From Phycisphaerales bacterium (GTDB lineage Bacteria; Planctomycetota; Phycisphaerae; Phycisphaerales; SM1A02): 64,000 nt of DNA. The number at the start of each line of letters is the position of its first letter. Within the stretch, counting starts at the first letter, position 1. The translations under genes and the position numbers were made by a program. Positions 33,574-40,632 of the stretch are shown one piece after another. The notes beneath the pieces are model-generated. The model was not told the origin of the DNA, made no database searches, and saw only the letters and a program-made list of their open reading frames with translations. Where the stretch lies: positions 24,189 to 88,188 of the forward strand of contig JAJDDB010000020.1 in the NCBI GenBank assembly GCA_029260575.1. Direction: 5' to 3'.

Positions 33574-34278
33574 GTGTCCACGACGATCAGGCCGGTGTAT
33601 GAATCCTCAGCTGAGGCGCTCGCCGCAACGGACTCCTTTTACGGCTCCGCAGCCGGGTTCGAATACACCCCCGAGCAGGTTCGCAACTGGCTGACGCTCT
33701 ATATCCCCCGCCTGCCCAAAGCCGGCCGGGTGCTCGATCTCTGCTGCGGCGATGGCGTGTGGTCCGCAGGGATTGCAGAATTGAACCCGAATCTGGAACT
33801 GCATGGCATTGACATCAGCACCGGCGGAATCGACAAGGCCCAGCGAAATTTGCCCGGGCACAAATCGAGATTCGTCGTAGGCGACGCTGAACAGCAATTA
33901 CCCTTCCCCGATGGCACCTTTGATCTGATATTCGCTCGCGGCCCCGGCCTCTTTAATCAACACTCGATGGACCGCCCCGCTGCAATTGCGGTCATCGAGA
34001 AGTGGCATCGCGCTCTTGCGCCCTCCGGCCGAATGATCTCGATCTTCTATTCCAGCCCGGAACTGATGGGCACGTATACGAACCCGCTCAAAGTCGCCCT
34101 GCCATACAACCGTGCGCCGCGTTTGACCGATGCAGTGGACTTCACCGGCGGCAAGTTCCACCACACCATTGCAACCTTCCAACTTCCGTTTCGAAAAGCC
34201 GCCAACGTCAAGCTCGGCGAATATCGTTTCGTGCGCAACAATCACATTCTGGAAACCCGGCTCAATGCCGAAGGCTGA
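33574..34278 (+). CDS. Class I SAM-dependent methyltransferase
   Basis: The 234-residue protein shows the SAM-binding core: RVLDLCCGDGVWSAGIAELN (motif I, about residue 55), LHGIDISTGGIDKAQRNL, then FVVGDAEQQLPFPDGTFDLI and a FARGPGLFN segment. WHRALAPSGRMISIFYS is the later core strand. Substrate unknown; position beside the sugar genes suggests glycan or lipid methylation. Start is GTG 33574, six bases after AAGGAG. Confidence 0.83.
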   Translation: MSTTIRPVYESSAEALAATDSFYGSAAGFEYTPEQVRNWLTLYIPRLPKAGRVLDLCCGDGVWSAGIAELNPNLELHGIDISTGGIDKAQRNLPGHKSRFVVGDAEQQLPFPDGTFDLIFARGPGLFNQHSMDRPAAIAVIEKWHRALAPSGRMISIFYSSPELMGTYTNPLKVALPYNRAPRLTDAVDFTGGKFHHTIATFQLPFRKAANVKLGEYRFVRNNHILETRLNAEG

Positions 34279-34285
34279 GGGAGAA

Positions 34286-34317
34286 GAATTCACCACGGAG
34301 ATCGCGGAGGGCGCGGA
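34286..34317. repeat. TTCACCACGGAG-type intergenic repeat
   Basis: GAATTCACCACGGAG followed by ATCGCGGAGGGCGCGGA lies just after the methyltransferase stop and before the convergent gene end. It is a diverged inverse-orientation copy of the repeat at 19334-19374. Confidence 0.4.
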
Positions 34318-34319
34318 CC

Positions 34320-35282
34320 TCAACCGCACGGCAGCGCACGCACCTCCCGCACATCGGGCTTCGCCTCGATCTGCCCGCACATCTCCGTCATCGGCATCAC
34401 ACGAAAATCCTCGTGCCGCCCGCCCGCCAGCCGAAACGGACTCGCACCACCCGGCAGGTACTGCGGCGCGTTCTCCACCGGCGCTGCGCAGGTCTGCGAA
34501 AACGGCCCGACACCGCCCGACGCATCCGCCCATCGACCCCAATACACAACGCGCATCGGCACCGGCCGATCACCATCAAACAGCCTCGGAAAATCAACCT
34601 CGAACCGGCTCGTCGTAAACGAACGCAGATACCAGAGCCGCCCGCCGCTGCGGGCACCGGGGTGCGTCGGAATCGGCTCATCGATCGGCACCAGCTCCAC
34701 AAATAATTCCAATCGCACCGTCCCGTGCGGCTTGGCGGTGCTCGCGCGATCGAAGTCATTGCGATATTCGAGAATGTGCCTGCCGCCCTGCGCCGCATTT
34801 CCGTACGGATCGGTCGAGCCGATGAACTTCAGGATCGGCGCGACCTGCGGGCATACAAGGCGACGTGTTTGACGCTTGGATCGCTTGGGCATGTTCAGAT
34901 TCATGCGATCGACCTCGGTCAGCGAATCCTCCGCCGTGCCGCGCACAAACTTTGCCACGCTGCGGACGATTCGCTCCGCTTCCTTGCGCGCATCGTTCTT
35001 GATCCGCGTCGCTCGCGGCCCCGCGCTGCTGTGATGAATAGTCCTGGTCAGCGCATCACGAAACGCTGCAACGGCATTGTTCAGCTCATCAACCTTTTCC
35101 GGGGCGACATCCAACCGCTCCGCATGCTGCTCGATGTGCGCTGCGAAGTGTTTCGCCATAAGCGCAAAGGCGCTGTCCGCATCGGGGATGAAGCGGGTTG
35201 TCCGCGCCTTGCCGCCGCGCAGGCGATATTTGCGCTCGCGAAGCTCTTTCAGTGTCCGGTCGATGCGTCGTCGTCGTGCCAT
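34320..35282 (-). CDS. Hypothetical protein, paralogue of the 18340 gene product
   Basis: The 320-residue protein begins with a basic tail (MARRRRIDRTLKELRERKYR), then a helical domain (FIPDADSAFALMAKHFAAHI to about residue 135). A beta-rich C-terminal domain follows (RLWYLRSFTTSRFEVDFPRL; MRVVYWGRWADASGGVGPFS). Segment order and spacing match the protein at 18340-19026, though the pair is quite diverged. No signal peptide or catalytic motif. Its start lies 23 bases from a REP copy (35305-35329) and about 97 bases from the 21-bp array 2, echoing the position of array 1 upstream of its paralogue. Confidence 0.65.
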   Translation of the reverse strand: MARRRRIDRTLKELRERKYRLRGGKARTTRFIPDADSAFALMAKHFAAHIEQHAERLDVAPEKVDELNNAVAAFRDALTRTIHHSSAGPRATRIKNDARKEAERIVRSVAKFVRGTAEDSLTEVDRMNLNMPKRSKRQTRRLVCPQVAPILKFIGSTDPYGNAAQGGRHILEYRNDFDRASTAKPHGTVRLELFVELVPIDEPIPTHPGARSGGRLWYLRSFTTSRFEVDFPRLFDGDRPVPMRVVYWGRWADASGGVGPFSQTCAAPVENAPQYLPGGASPFRLAGGRHEDFRVMPMTEMCGQIEAKPDVREVRALPCG

Positions 35283-35304
35283 GGCAGGGCATCCTTTGCT
35301 TCAA

Positions 35305-35329
35305 CCGCTTCCTCACGGGCGCGGCTCGT
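35305..35329 (+). repeat. Single REP copy
   Basis: The copy contains the core CTCACGGGCGCGGCTCGT preceded by CCGCTTC. It matches the arms of the inverted pair inside the GNAT gene (19613-19718). It sits between array 2 and the start of the hypothetical gene at 35282. Confidence 0.65.
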
Positions 35330-35379
35330 TCTGGTTGCGCTTATCGGCCGCACCACCGGCCAGCTTGACGCCAGACCGC

Positions 35380-35631
35380 TGTTTCACCGAAAAAACGCCG
35401 GTGTCCGCCGCTCACATGCCTATTCCGCACGCTCACACTCGAGTGTGAGCCGCCCACGCAGCCGTGTGACCGGCAGATTCATTCGTGTCAGCTGCCCGCG
35501 CGGCGGTGTGCAACGCATCCCCAGCCGTGTCTTTCGCACACCCGGGCAGGTCAACAACACCCCCGGCCGTGTGCATCGTCGGCACAGCCATGTCGGCAGC
35601 AGCCCCGTTTGCGCATCGGTGCGCACGAGAC
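35380..35631. repeat. Degenerate 21-bp tandem array 2
   Basis: Twelve consecutive 21-base units begin at 35380, 35401, 35422 and so on up to 35611. Most start GTGTG or GTGTC on the plus strand (35401, 35443, 35464, 35485, 35506, 35527, 35569) and several end in CAGCC or CGGCC. The remaining bases vary widely. Both strands have open frames across it. The unit sequence differs from array 1, but the period is identical and the location relative to the related gene is the same. No spacers or palindromes typical of CRISPR. Confidence 0.7.
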
Positions 35632-35928
35632 GAATTCAGGTGCGCGATGACGGTGAATGGTTTCCCGACGCGCCGCACGGGACGCGCAATCGCCGAAGCA
35701 TGATGCGCAGCGCATGCCGATGTGTGCGCATCTGCCCGATCACTGTGCGACACAAAGGTGCGCAGACGTGCGCCGCACGGCAGCGGGTTTCGGCAGTGAG
35801 TCTTAGGATTCAAAACCAAGCGTGCGGAGTTGGAAACATCGTCGGTCAATCACAGTTCATTGTTAGGGAGTTGGTTTGATGCTGGTTCGTTCCATTGCAT
35901 TGGCGGGTCATGCGGCAACCGTTAGCAG
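35632..35928. other. Intergenic region downstream of the HepT-like gene
   Basis: This stretch between array 2 and the HepT-like stop has GTGCGCA/TGCGCAC-rich sequence up to about 35770, perhaps further eroded repeat units without strict 21-base phase. No gene or terminator is supported. Confidence 0.35.
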
Positions 35929-36306
35929 TCATTGGCAAAAGCAAGCCAGCGCATCTTCGACCGTCTGGAGCATGCGCGGGAGTTCGTTTCGCGTCGCACG
36001 CCAGAGAACGCCATAGTCGATCGAGTCATAGTCCTTCCGGATTGCTTCGCCGAATCGAATGGCGGTTTCAGCATCTTCGACGCGGTGCCACGTCTCTTCG
36101 TCGACATTGCGCAGCCGGGTCAATGCCTCCGCGATCACTTCGAACTGCCGCTCCACGGCTGCACGTTTTTGCTTGTCCGCCCACAGTTGACGCTCGTTCA
36201 CGTCCACGGACCAATCAAGGATGAAGCGACCGGCCTTCAGTACGCGTTCCAAAGGATCGCGCGCCTCCTTACTCGGGGCGGGATTGGCTGAGTGCTTTTT
36301 CTGCAT
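35929..36306 (-). CDS. HepT-like (DUF86) protein with altered catalytic motif
   Basis: The 125-residue helical protein resembles HepT/DUF86 toxins: LERVLKAGRFILDW, AAVERQFEVIAEALTRL, and a C-terminal DYDSIDYGVLWRATRNELP with RMLQTVEDAL. In HepT the segment before DYDSID normally reads R-N-x-x-x-H; here it is GEAIRKDY, so the arginine and histidine of the RNase motif are not conserved, while the tyrosine remains. HepT toxins pair with an MntA nucleotidyltransferase antitoxin; none is adjacent. It may be an inactive or repurposed member. Confidence 0.65.
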   Translation of the reverse strand: MQKKHSANPAPSKEARDPLERVLKAGRFILDWSVDVNERQLWADKQKRAAVERQFEVIAEALTRLRNVDEETWHRVEDAETAIRFGEAIRKDYDSIDYGVLWRATRNELPRMLQTVEDALACFCQ

Positions 36307-36316
36307 AACATACGTA

Positions 36317-36374
36317 GCTCAGTTGCCGGCCACACACGAAAGCAGGCATCCAACCGGCCACTGGATTCTCCATC
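36317..36374. repeat. Direct repeat, copy 1
   Basis: This 58-base sequence begins GCTCAGTTGCCGGCC and ends CCACTGGATTCTCCATC, with GCAGGCATCCAACCGGC inside. It matches copy 2 at 36653-36712 at most positions. The two copies flank the small gene at 36418-36639, next to the RAYT gene, so they may be the cognate REP-type sequences of that transposase. Confidence 0.6.
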
Positions 36375-36417
36375 TATTTTCCGGGGGCAGGCGTCGTTGG
36401 TCAACTGCGGTTGCTGA

Positions 36418-36639
36418 TTAGGTGGCCGTCTCAAATGCAACCAGACCACTACCGGAATCAAAGCGGCGCTCGCGGCAACGGACAGTCTCGCCAGGACCAA
36501 ACTGCCACTGCTCGTCGTCAGGAATCTTCGTCTGGGGATCAATACGAAACACGTTGTGGCCTAACGCTTCTGCGTTCACCGGACGCCACACGTCGGTGCC
36601 TTCATTGAGAAGCGCGACATAGATCATTGCGGAGGCCAT
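36418..36639 (-). CDS. Small conserved hypothetical protein
   Basis: The 73-residue product reads IYVALLNEGTDVWRPVNAEA near its start, then FRIDPQTKIPDDEQWQFGPG and ETVRCRERRFDSGSGLVAFE. The opening LLNEGTDVWRPV and the ending with a RFDSG-GLVA motif look like a small conserved beta-rich family of unknown function that I recognise only by style. No signal peptide. It lies between two direct repeats. A second start at 36627 is possible. Confidence 0.6.
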   Translation of the reverse strand: MASAMIYVALLNEGTDVWRPVNAEALGHNVFRIDPQTKIPDDEQWQFGPGETVRCRERRFDSGSGLVAFETAT

Positions 36640-36652
36640 CTAGTGTCTCTCG

Positions 36653-36712
36653 GCTCAGTTGCCGCCCGCGACCCGGAGAGCAGGCGTCCAACCGGCAACC
36701 GGATTATCCATC
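36653..36712. repeat. Direct repeat, copy 2
   Basis: The 60-base copy begins GCTCAGTTGCCGCCC and ends CAACCGGATTATCCATC, with GCAGGCGTCCAACCGGC inside. It ends 36 bases before the transposase start codon at 36749, a typical location for REP sequences next to a RAYT gene. Confidence 0.6.
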
Positions 36713-36748
36713 ACAGGCGCAGGAAATGCTACCCGTATACTGCCACGC

Positions 36749-37339
36749 ATGGCGTGGACGCAGAAGAGCGATGGATGGGACCGCAAGAGACTGCCAGGTC
36801 CTGATCCGTTTCAGCACTGGTATCGCGACAACCAGGTGTACTTCATCACCGCGCGGTGCAGGGATGGGTACCCAGCGTTTGCCAGCGATGCAGCATGCTC
36901 AGTGTTCTGGGATCGGTTCGAGCATTACACCAAAATGCACACGTTTGATCCGTGGATCGCAACGCTGATGAATAATCATTACCACTTTGTTGGCTATCTC
37001 AAGGTTGGCGAAGAACTGCGCGAGATGATGCGCAAGCTGCACGGCTCGGTGGCGAAGCTGGTCAATGATGTATTACCTGAGCGGCGCGTACCGTTCTGGC
37101 GCGATGACGATGGCCATGATTATTTCGACGGCTGCCTGCGTGATGATGAGCAGTACGTGAAGGCGTACCGGTACACGCTCATGCAGGCCGTGCGGGCTCG
37201 GATCGTTTCAAGCTGGCGCGAGTATCCGCACACGCGGGTGTTTGTGGATATGGAAACCGGGCTGGCGCTGGCGCGCACCCGCAGGGCGTTCCTGTATGGC
37301 GTGCCGTACAAGCGGTATGAACAGCGCGACAACCAATAA
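36749..37339 (+). mobile_element. REP-associated tyrosine transposase (RAYT, Y1/IS200-like)
   Basis: The 196-residue protein belongs to the Y1 HUH transposase family. VYFITARCRDGYPAFASDAA is the N-terminal strand region and WIATLMNNHYHFVGYLKVGE carries the metal-binding HxH (HYH). The catalytic tyrosine is probably in DEQYVKAYRYTLMQAVRARI (about residues 140-160). There is no tnpB partner and no IS-type terminal pair was proved, so a domesticated RAYT is likelier than an IS200. REP copies in the window (19613-19718, 35305-35329) and the adjacent direct repeats are candidate substrates. A hairpin follows at 37341-37367. Confidence 0.8.
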
Positions 37340-37340
37340 T

Positions 37341-37367
37341 GGCCCGGGCACTTAAGTGCCTTGGGCC
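37341..37367. terminator. Hairpin after the RAYT gene
   Basis: GGCCC at 37341-37345 pairs with GGGCC at 37363-37367, and GGCACTTAAGTGCC inside forms a further perfect stem, followed by TTTC. It lies between the RAYT stop and the convergent polysaccharide-locus end. It may terminate both transcripts or be an element end. Confidence 0.5.
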
Positions 37368-37386
37368 TTTCAACAGGGTTCAGCCG

Positions 37387-39735
37387 TCACATCCGCGCCA
37401 CGACGTAGAACATGTTCGAGAAGAACTCGAACTCATATTCCGCCCAGTCAGCGAACAACTCACGAATTGACTTTTCCGTGAACGACCACATGTGCCCCTT
37501 GAGGCCGATGTTGCCCAGCGGTTCGCGCCCCCGGGTCCACACCGGCCGCATGACCGGGTCCCACAGGCCGCCGCGCACCGGATGCGTGTCCGCGGCGAAG
37601 CCGAACAATGACACACCGTTCGGCTTTGTCAATTCCCGGCACGCATCCACCGCACGGCTCGGCGAGTGAATGATCGTCAGACCGAACAGCAGAACGCAAT
37701 CAAACGAACCCAGCATTTCGCGTGGTGGATTGGTAATGTCCGCAAGAACATCAGGCCGACGGGCAGGATCGATATCCATCTCAAAGACTTCCGCACTGCC
37801 AACAAAATCAAGCGTCTCGTTGCGGCGATCGGGCGGCATCGCACCGACATTCAGAATTCGGCCGGTCTTCGGCGCATACGCATCAAGCATGCGCCACCAA
37901 TACACGCGCGGATCGCCCCACATCCAAGGCGACTGGCGCACAAAGCGTTCGGTTCGCCCTTCGTACAAGCGCTCAACCGTTGGCCCGATACGTTCGCGCG
38001 GCGTCATCCCCGCAGTTAACGGCTTGTGATGATTTGCGCGACTTGTTCGCAATCCCATCCGGTATTCAATGCGATCATCAATCCAGCGCGTCTGTTTTTC
38101 AATAGCGCGATCAATCTGAACGCGCAGTTCATCCGTCGCGCGCCCGCCGACGTTCGTGATGTCTTCCGCAACCAACGGCGGAACATCAAAGTCCGGATCG
38201 TAATTCGCATATTTTGCGGGATGATTACGAATGAAATATCTGCCGCGATTGAATTCTGCCAGACGCTGCTGCAGCGGCTTCGGCCGACTCTGAAAACCGC
38301 CATCGGAATAGCTGCGATCAATCGTCGCCCACAGATCGGCGTTGAATGCCTTATCTACGCACACCACTTCCGCGCTGACAGGCACCGGCGTGCGATGGTT
38401 GACGACATTGCCGCCGTGATGCGTGAATACCTTTACATCAAACCACTGTCGAAGATGTTCAACATCATCTGCAAACCGGCGCTGGGCTTCGATCAACACG
38501 CCTTCGCTGTAATCACCTGCCCGATCGGTTCGCTGCACGTTGCCGATGCTGTTGTTGTGGTACCCAATCGTCCAGCCGTTGGCTTCCGCTTCCTGCAGCA
38601 GATCACAATCGAGATCTTCAACTTCGTATTCATACCAGTCAAAGCACCTGCGGTGAATCATGATGGAACCACGCACCCCCAGCCGATGCAGCTCCGGATA
38701 CAGCCGTGCAAACGATTTCGGCCCAGCATCCACATCAAACTGCAGCACGATTTCGTGATTACTCCTCGGCGCAGGATTGTCAAGCAGTTCGTTCCACGTT
38801 CGGAACGCAAAGCCGCGCTCGACTAATGCAGCAATACAGTCCAGGTAGTACGTCCATGGATCGCGGTAATACGCAGGCAACTCGTTCACAAGCATGCTCG
38901 ATCCGTCATAGCACGGCGTCCGGAACCAGCGCACATCGGCATCATCGGGACAATTCGGCGGCAGCGCCCACGGATCGGTGACTGTCAGCACGCCGTGGGC
39001 ATCACGATCCGCCATCAGCGAAAGTCTGTGCTCTGCAATGCGAGCCTCGTGTGCCTGCTGCTCATCGCGCTTGCGCCATACAGCCAACTGCAACGGCTTG
39101 GACCACGGCGACCACATCGCTGCATCACCCTGCCATGTCTCGACCGGCATGAGTTGCCGTACTCGAACGGCATACCGCCCCGGTTCGATCCCGCGCTTAA
39201 AGCGCTTGCGGTTGCCCTGCACGATCATGCGCCGCGTTGTCGCAGCATCGCCGTCTTCATCCTCATCATCGCTGGATGTTGTGCCTTCTTCTATTGGTCG
39301 AATGACCATTTCATAGAACCCGCCATCCGCAGGCGCACACTGCAGCAACAATTCTTCGCCCGCAACAAACTGCGCATCCGGCGTCGCGGTTGTGACAATC
39401 GGCACATCCCCAGCCACCCGCGGCAGCACCAGCATCAACTCGGACAAATCTGTGGGCGCTGATTCTGATTCAACAATGTTCTTCCAGGGTTGATCCCGCA
39501 GCATGCGCGCCCGCATCGGTGTCGCAAAGTCGTATTGATACAGACCCGGCCGTATCGACAACACCGTCGATTGCGCATCAGCAATTTCCACATCCCACGC
39601 TTCAGCAGTCGGCGGCAGATACAGCAGACGCTGCTTCTTGATGAGCTTCGGCTGCTGCACATCAGTCCGTGTGCCGTTACCAGTTTGAATATCAACCGTC
39701 ACGACCGGCCCCTGTTCGGAGACATGTGGATTCAT
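37387..39735 (-). CDS. Polysaccharide-deacetylase-like / methyltransferase fusion protein
   Basis: The 782-residue protein has an N-terminal beta-rich region (about residues 1-240) with an acidic stretch (SSDDEDEDGD). A deacetylase-like domain follows (about 280-560: EIVLQFDVDAGPKSFARL, IGYHNNSIGN, VKVFTHHGGN). A C-terminal SAM-methyltransferase-like domain (about 620-782) shows GRILNVGAMPPDRR, AEVFEMDIDPARRPDVLADI and FDCVLLFGLTIIHS. It likely edits surface glycan, removing acetyl groups and methylating. Metal ligands of the deacetylase are only partly conserved. It is the last gene of the minus-strand polysaccharide locus. An upstream GTG start at 39759 is possible. Confidence 0.7.
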   Translation of the reverse strand: MNPHVSEQGPVVTVDIQTGNGTRTDVQQPKLIKKQRLLYLPPTAEAWDVEIADAQSTVLSIRPGLYQYDFATPMRARMLRDQPWKNIVESESAPTDLSELMLVLPRVAGDVPIVTTATPDAQFVAGEELLLQCAPADGGFYEMVIRPIEEGTTSSDDEDEDGDAATTRRMIVQGNRKRFKRGIEPGRYAVRVRQLMPVETWQGDAAMWSPWSKPLQLAVWRKRDEQQAHEARIAEHRLSLMADRDAHGVLTVTDPWALPPNCPDDADVRWFRTPCYDGSSMLVNELPAYYRDPWTYYLDCIAALVERGFAFRTWNELLDNPAPRSNHEIVLQFDVDAGPKSFARLYPELHRLGVRGSIMIHRRCFDWYEYEVEDLDCDLLQEAEANGWTIGYHNNSIGNVQRTDRAGDYSEGVLIEAQRRFADDVEHLRQWFDVKVFTHHGGNVVNHRTPVPVSAEVVCVDKAFNADLWATIDRSYSDGGFQSRPKPLQQRLAEFNRGRYFIRNHPAKYANYDPDFDVPPLVAEDITNVGGRATDELRVQIDRAIEKQTRWIDDRIEYRMGLRTSRANHHKPLTAGMTPRERIGPTVERLYEGRTERFVRQSPWMWGDPRVYWWRMLDAYAPKTGRILNVGAMPPDRRNETLDFVGSAEVFEMDIDPARRPDVLADITNPPREMLGSFDCVLLFGLTIIHSPSRAVDACRELTKPNGVSLFGFAADTHPVRGGLWDPVMRPVWTRGREPLGNIGLKGHMWSFTEKSIRELFADWAEYEFEFFSNMFYVVARM

Positions 39736-39804
39736 GCGTAAAGCGTACCGGCCCGACACGTTGCCGCCAAGACTCAGCCCTGCCTGATTCCCATACTGCC
39801 TGAT

Positions 39805-40632
39805 TCAATGCGCCCACGCGCTGCGAATTGCATCTGCCACCGCTCTGCCGAGCAGTTCCGCCCCAGCTGCACTGAGATGAATTCCATCGGCAATCAGGCA
39901 CTGTTCCAGTCCACGCTCAACCACCGTGCTGTACAAATCGTTGATCGGAATGTCATGCTCGCCCATGACTTCCGCAGCGGCCTGGTTGTATCGGATCACA
40001 TCAGCGTTCATGCGCAACACACCACGGCTCTTGCCGGTGCGAACATCAACATTATGCCAACCATCATGAGCCGGCGTCGATGAACCCCAGATGATCTTCC
40101 GCGCGCCGCTGTTGCCAATGGCAGCAATGATACGTCGCAGATTCTCCTGATACTGCGGAATCGTATTGTGCCACGGAGGCAACACATCCGTGCTCGGAAC
40201 GGTCGCAAGATCATGAAGGCCGGCGTTGAAATGCACGATGGCAGGCGAGTCCTGGAGCCAGTCCTCAATGAAATGCAGCACCAACCCGGAGTTCTCTGTG
40301 TTGTGCGGAATGTGTGTGATGTTAAAGTCATCAACGAGGTGGCGATATGCGTGCAGCCCGTAGCCGGTCGCGTCCGCCTGCCGCATGCGGATTGAATCGC
40401 CGATGATCAGCACGCGCGGATGGATCGGCTGTTCCTGCGATTCCAGCCACTGCAAAATGTGCAATTGCAGAGCACGCTCGAATTCATTGCGCCCACCAAC
40501 AATGCGCAGGCGCTTCTCCGGCATAGTGGACCGATTTGCCAGATATACCGCGACAGCTTCGTCGCGCGTCAACGTCTCGGTCGAGCCGTCGCTGAACTGC
40601 ATCGTGGCGGATTCGGGTATCAGCGCGCGCAT
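39805..40632 (-). CDS. SGNH/GDSL-family hydrolase
   Basis: The 275-residue protein has the SGNH blocks: RVLIIGDSIRMRQADATGYG (block I, serine; about residue 75), FNAGLHDLATVP (block III, Asn), and LIADGIHLSAAGAELLGRAV (block V, Asp-His). The first 60 residues (QFSDGSTETLTRDEAVAVYL) form a separate small domain. Such enzymes esterify or de-esterify glycans. No signal peptide, so it may act in the cytoplasm on nucleotide- or lipid-linked sugars. Its start overlaps the upstream gene by 13 bases. Confidence 0.8.
   Translation of the reverse strand: MRALIPESATMQFSDGSTETLTRDEAVAVYLANRSTMPEKRLRIVGGRNEFERALQLHILQWLESQEQPIHPRVLIIGDSIRMRQADATGYGLHAYRHLVDDFNITHIPHNTENSGLVLHFIEDWLQDSPAIVHFNAGLHDLATVPSTDVLPPWHNTIPQYQENLRRIIAAIGNSGARKIIWGSSTPAHDGWHNVDVRTGKSRGVLRMNADVIRYNQAAAEVMGEHDIPINDLYSTVVERGLEQCLIADGIHLSAAGAELLGRAVADAIRSAWAH

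Noticed and set aside
34725..35879. Plus-strand frame of 384 codons opposite the 34320 gene and through array 2
   Set aside because: Antisense to a well-supported gene, arginine-rich composition, no family features; openness in array 2 follows from the 21-base period.
36749..37339. Complete IS200/IS605 insertion sequence
   Set aside because: No tnpB and no clear paired end hairpins defining an element; the RAYT reading fits the REP copies better.
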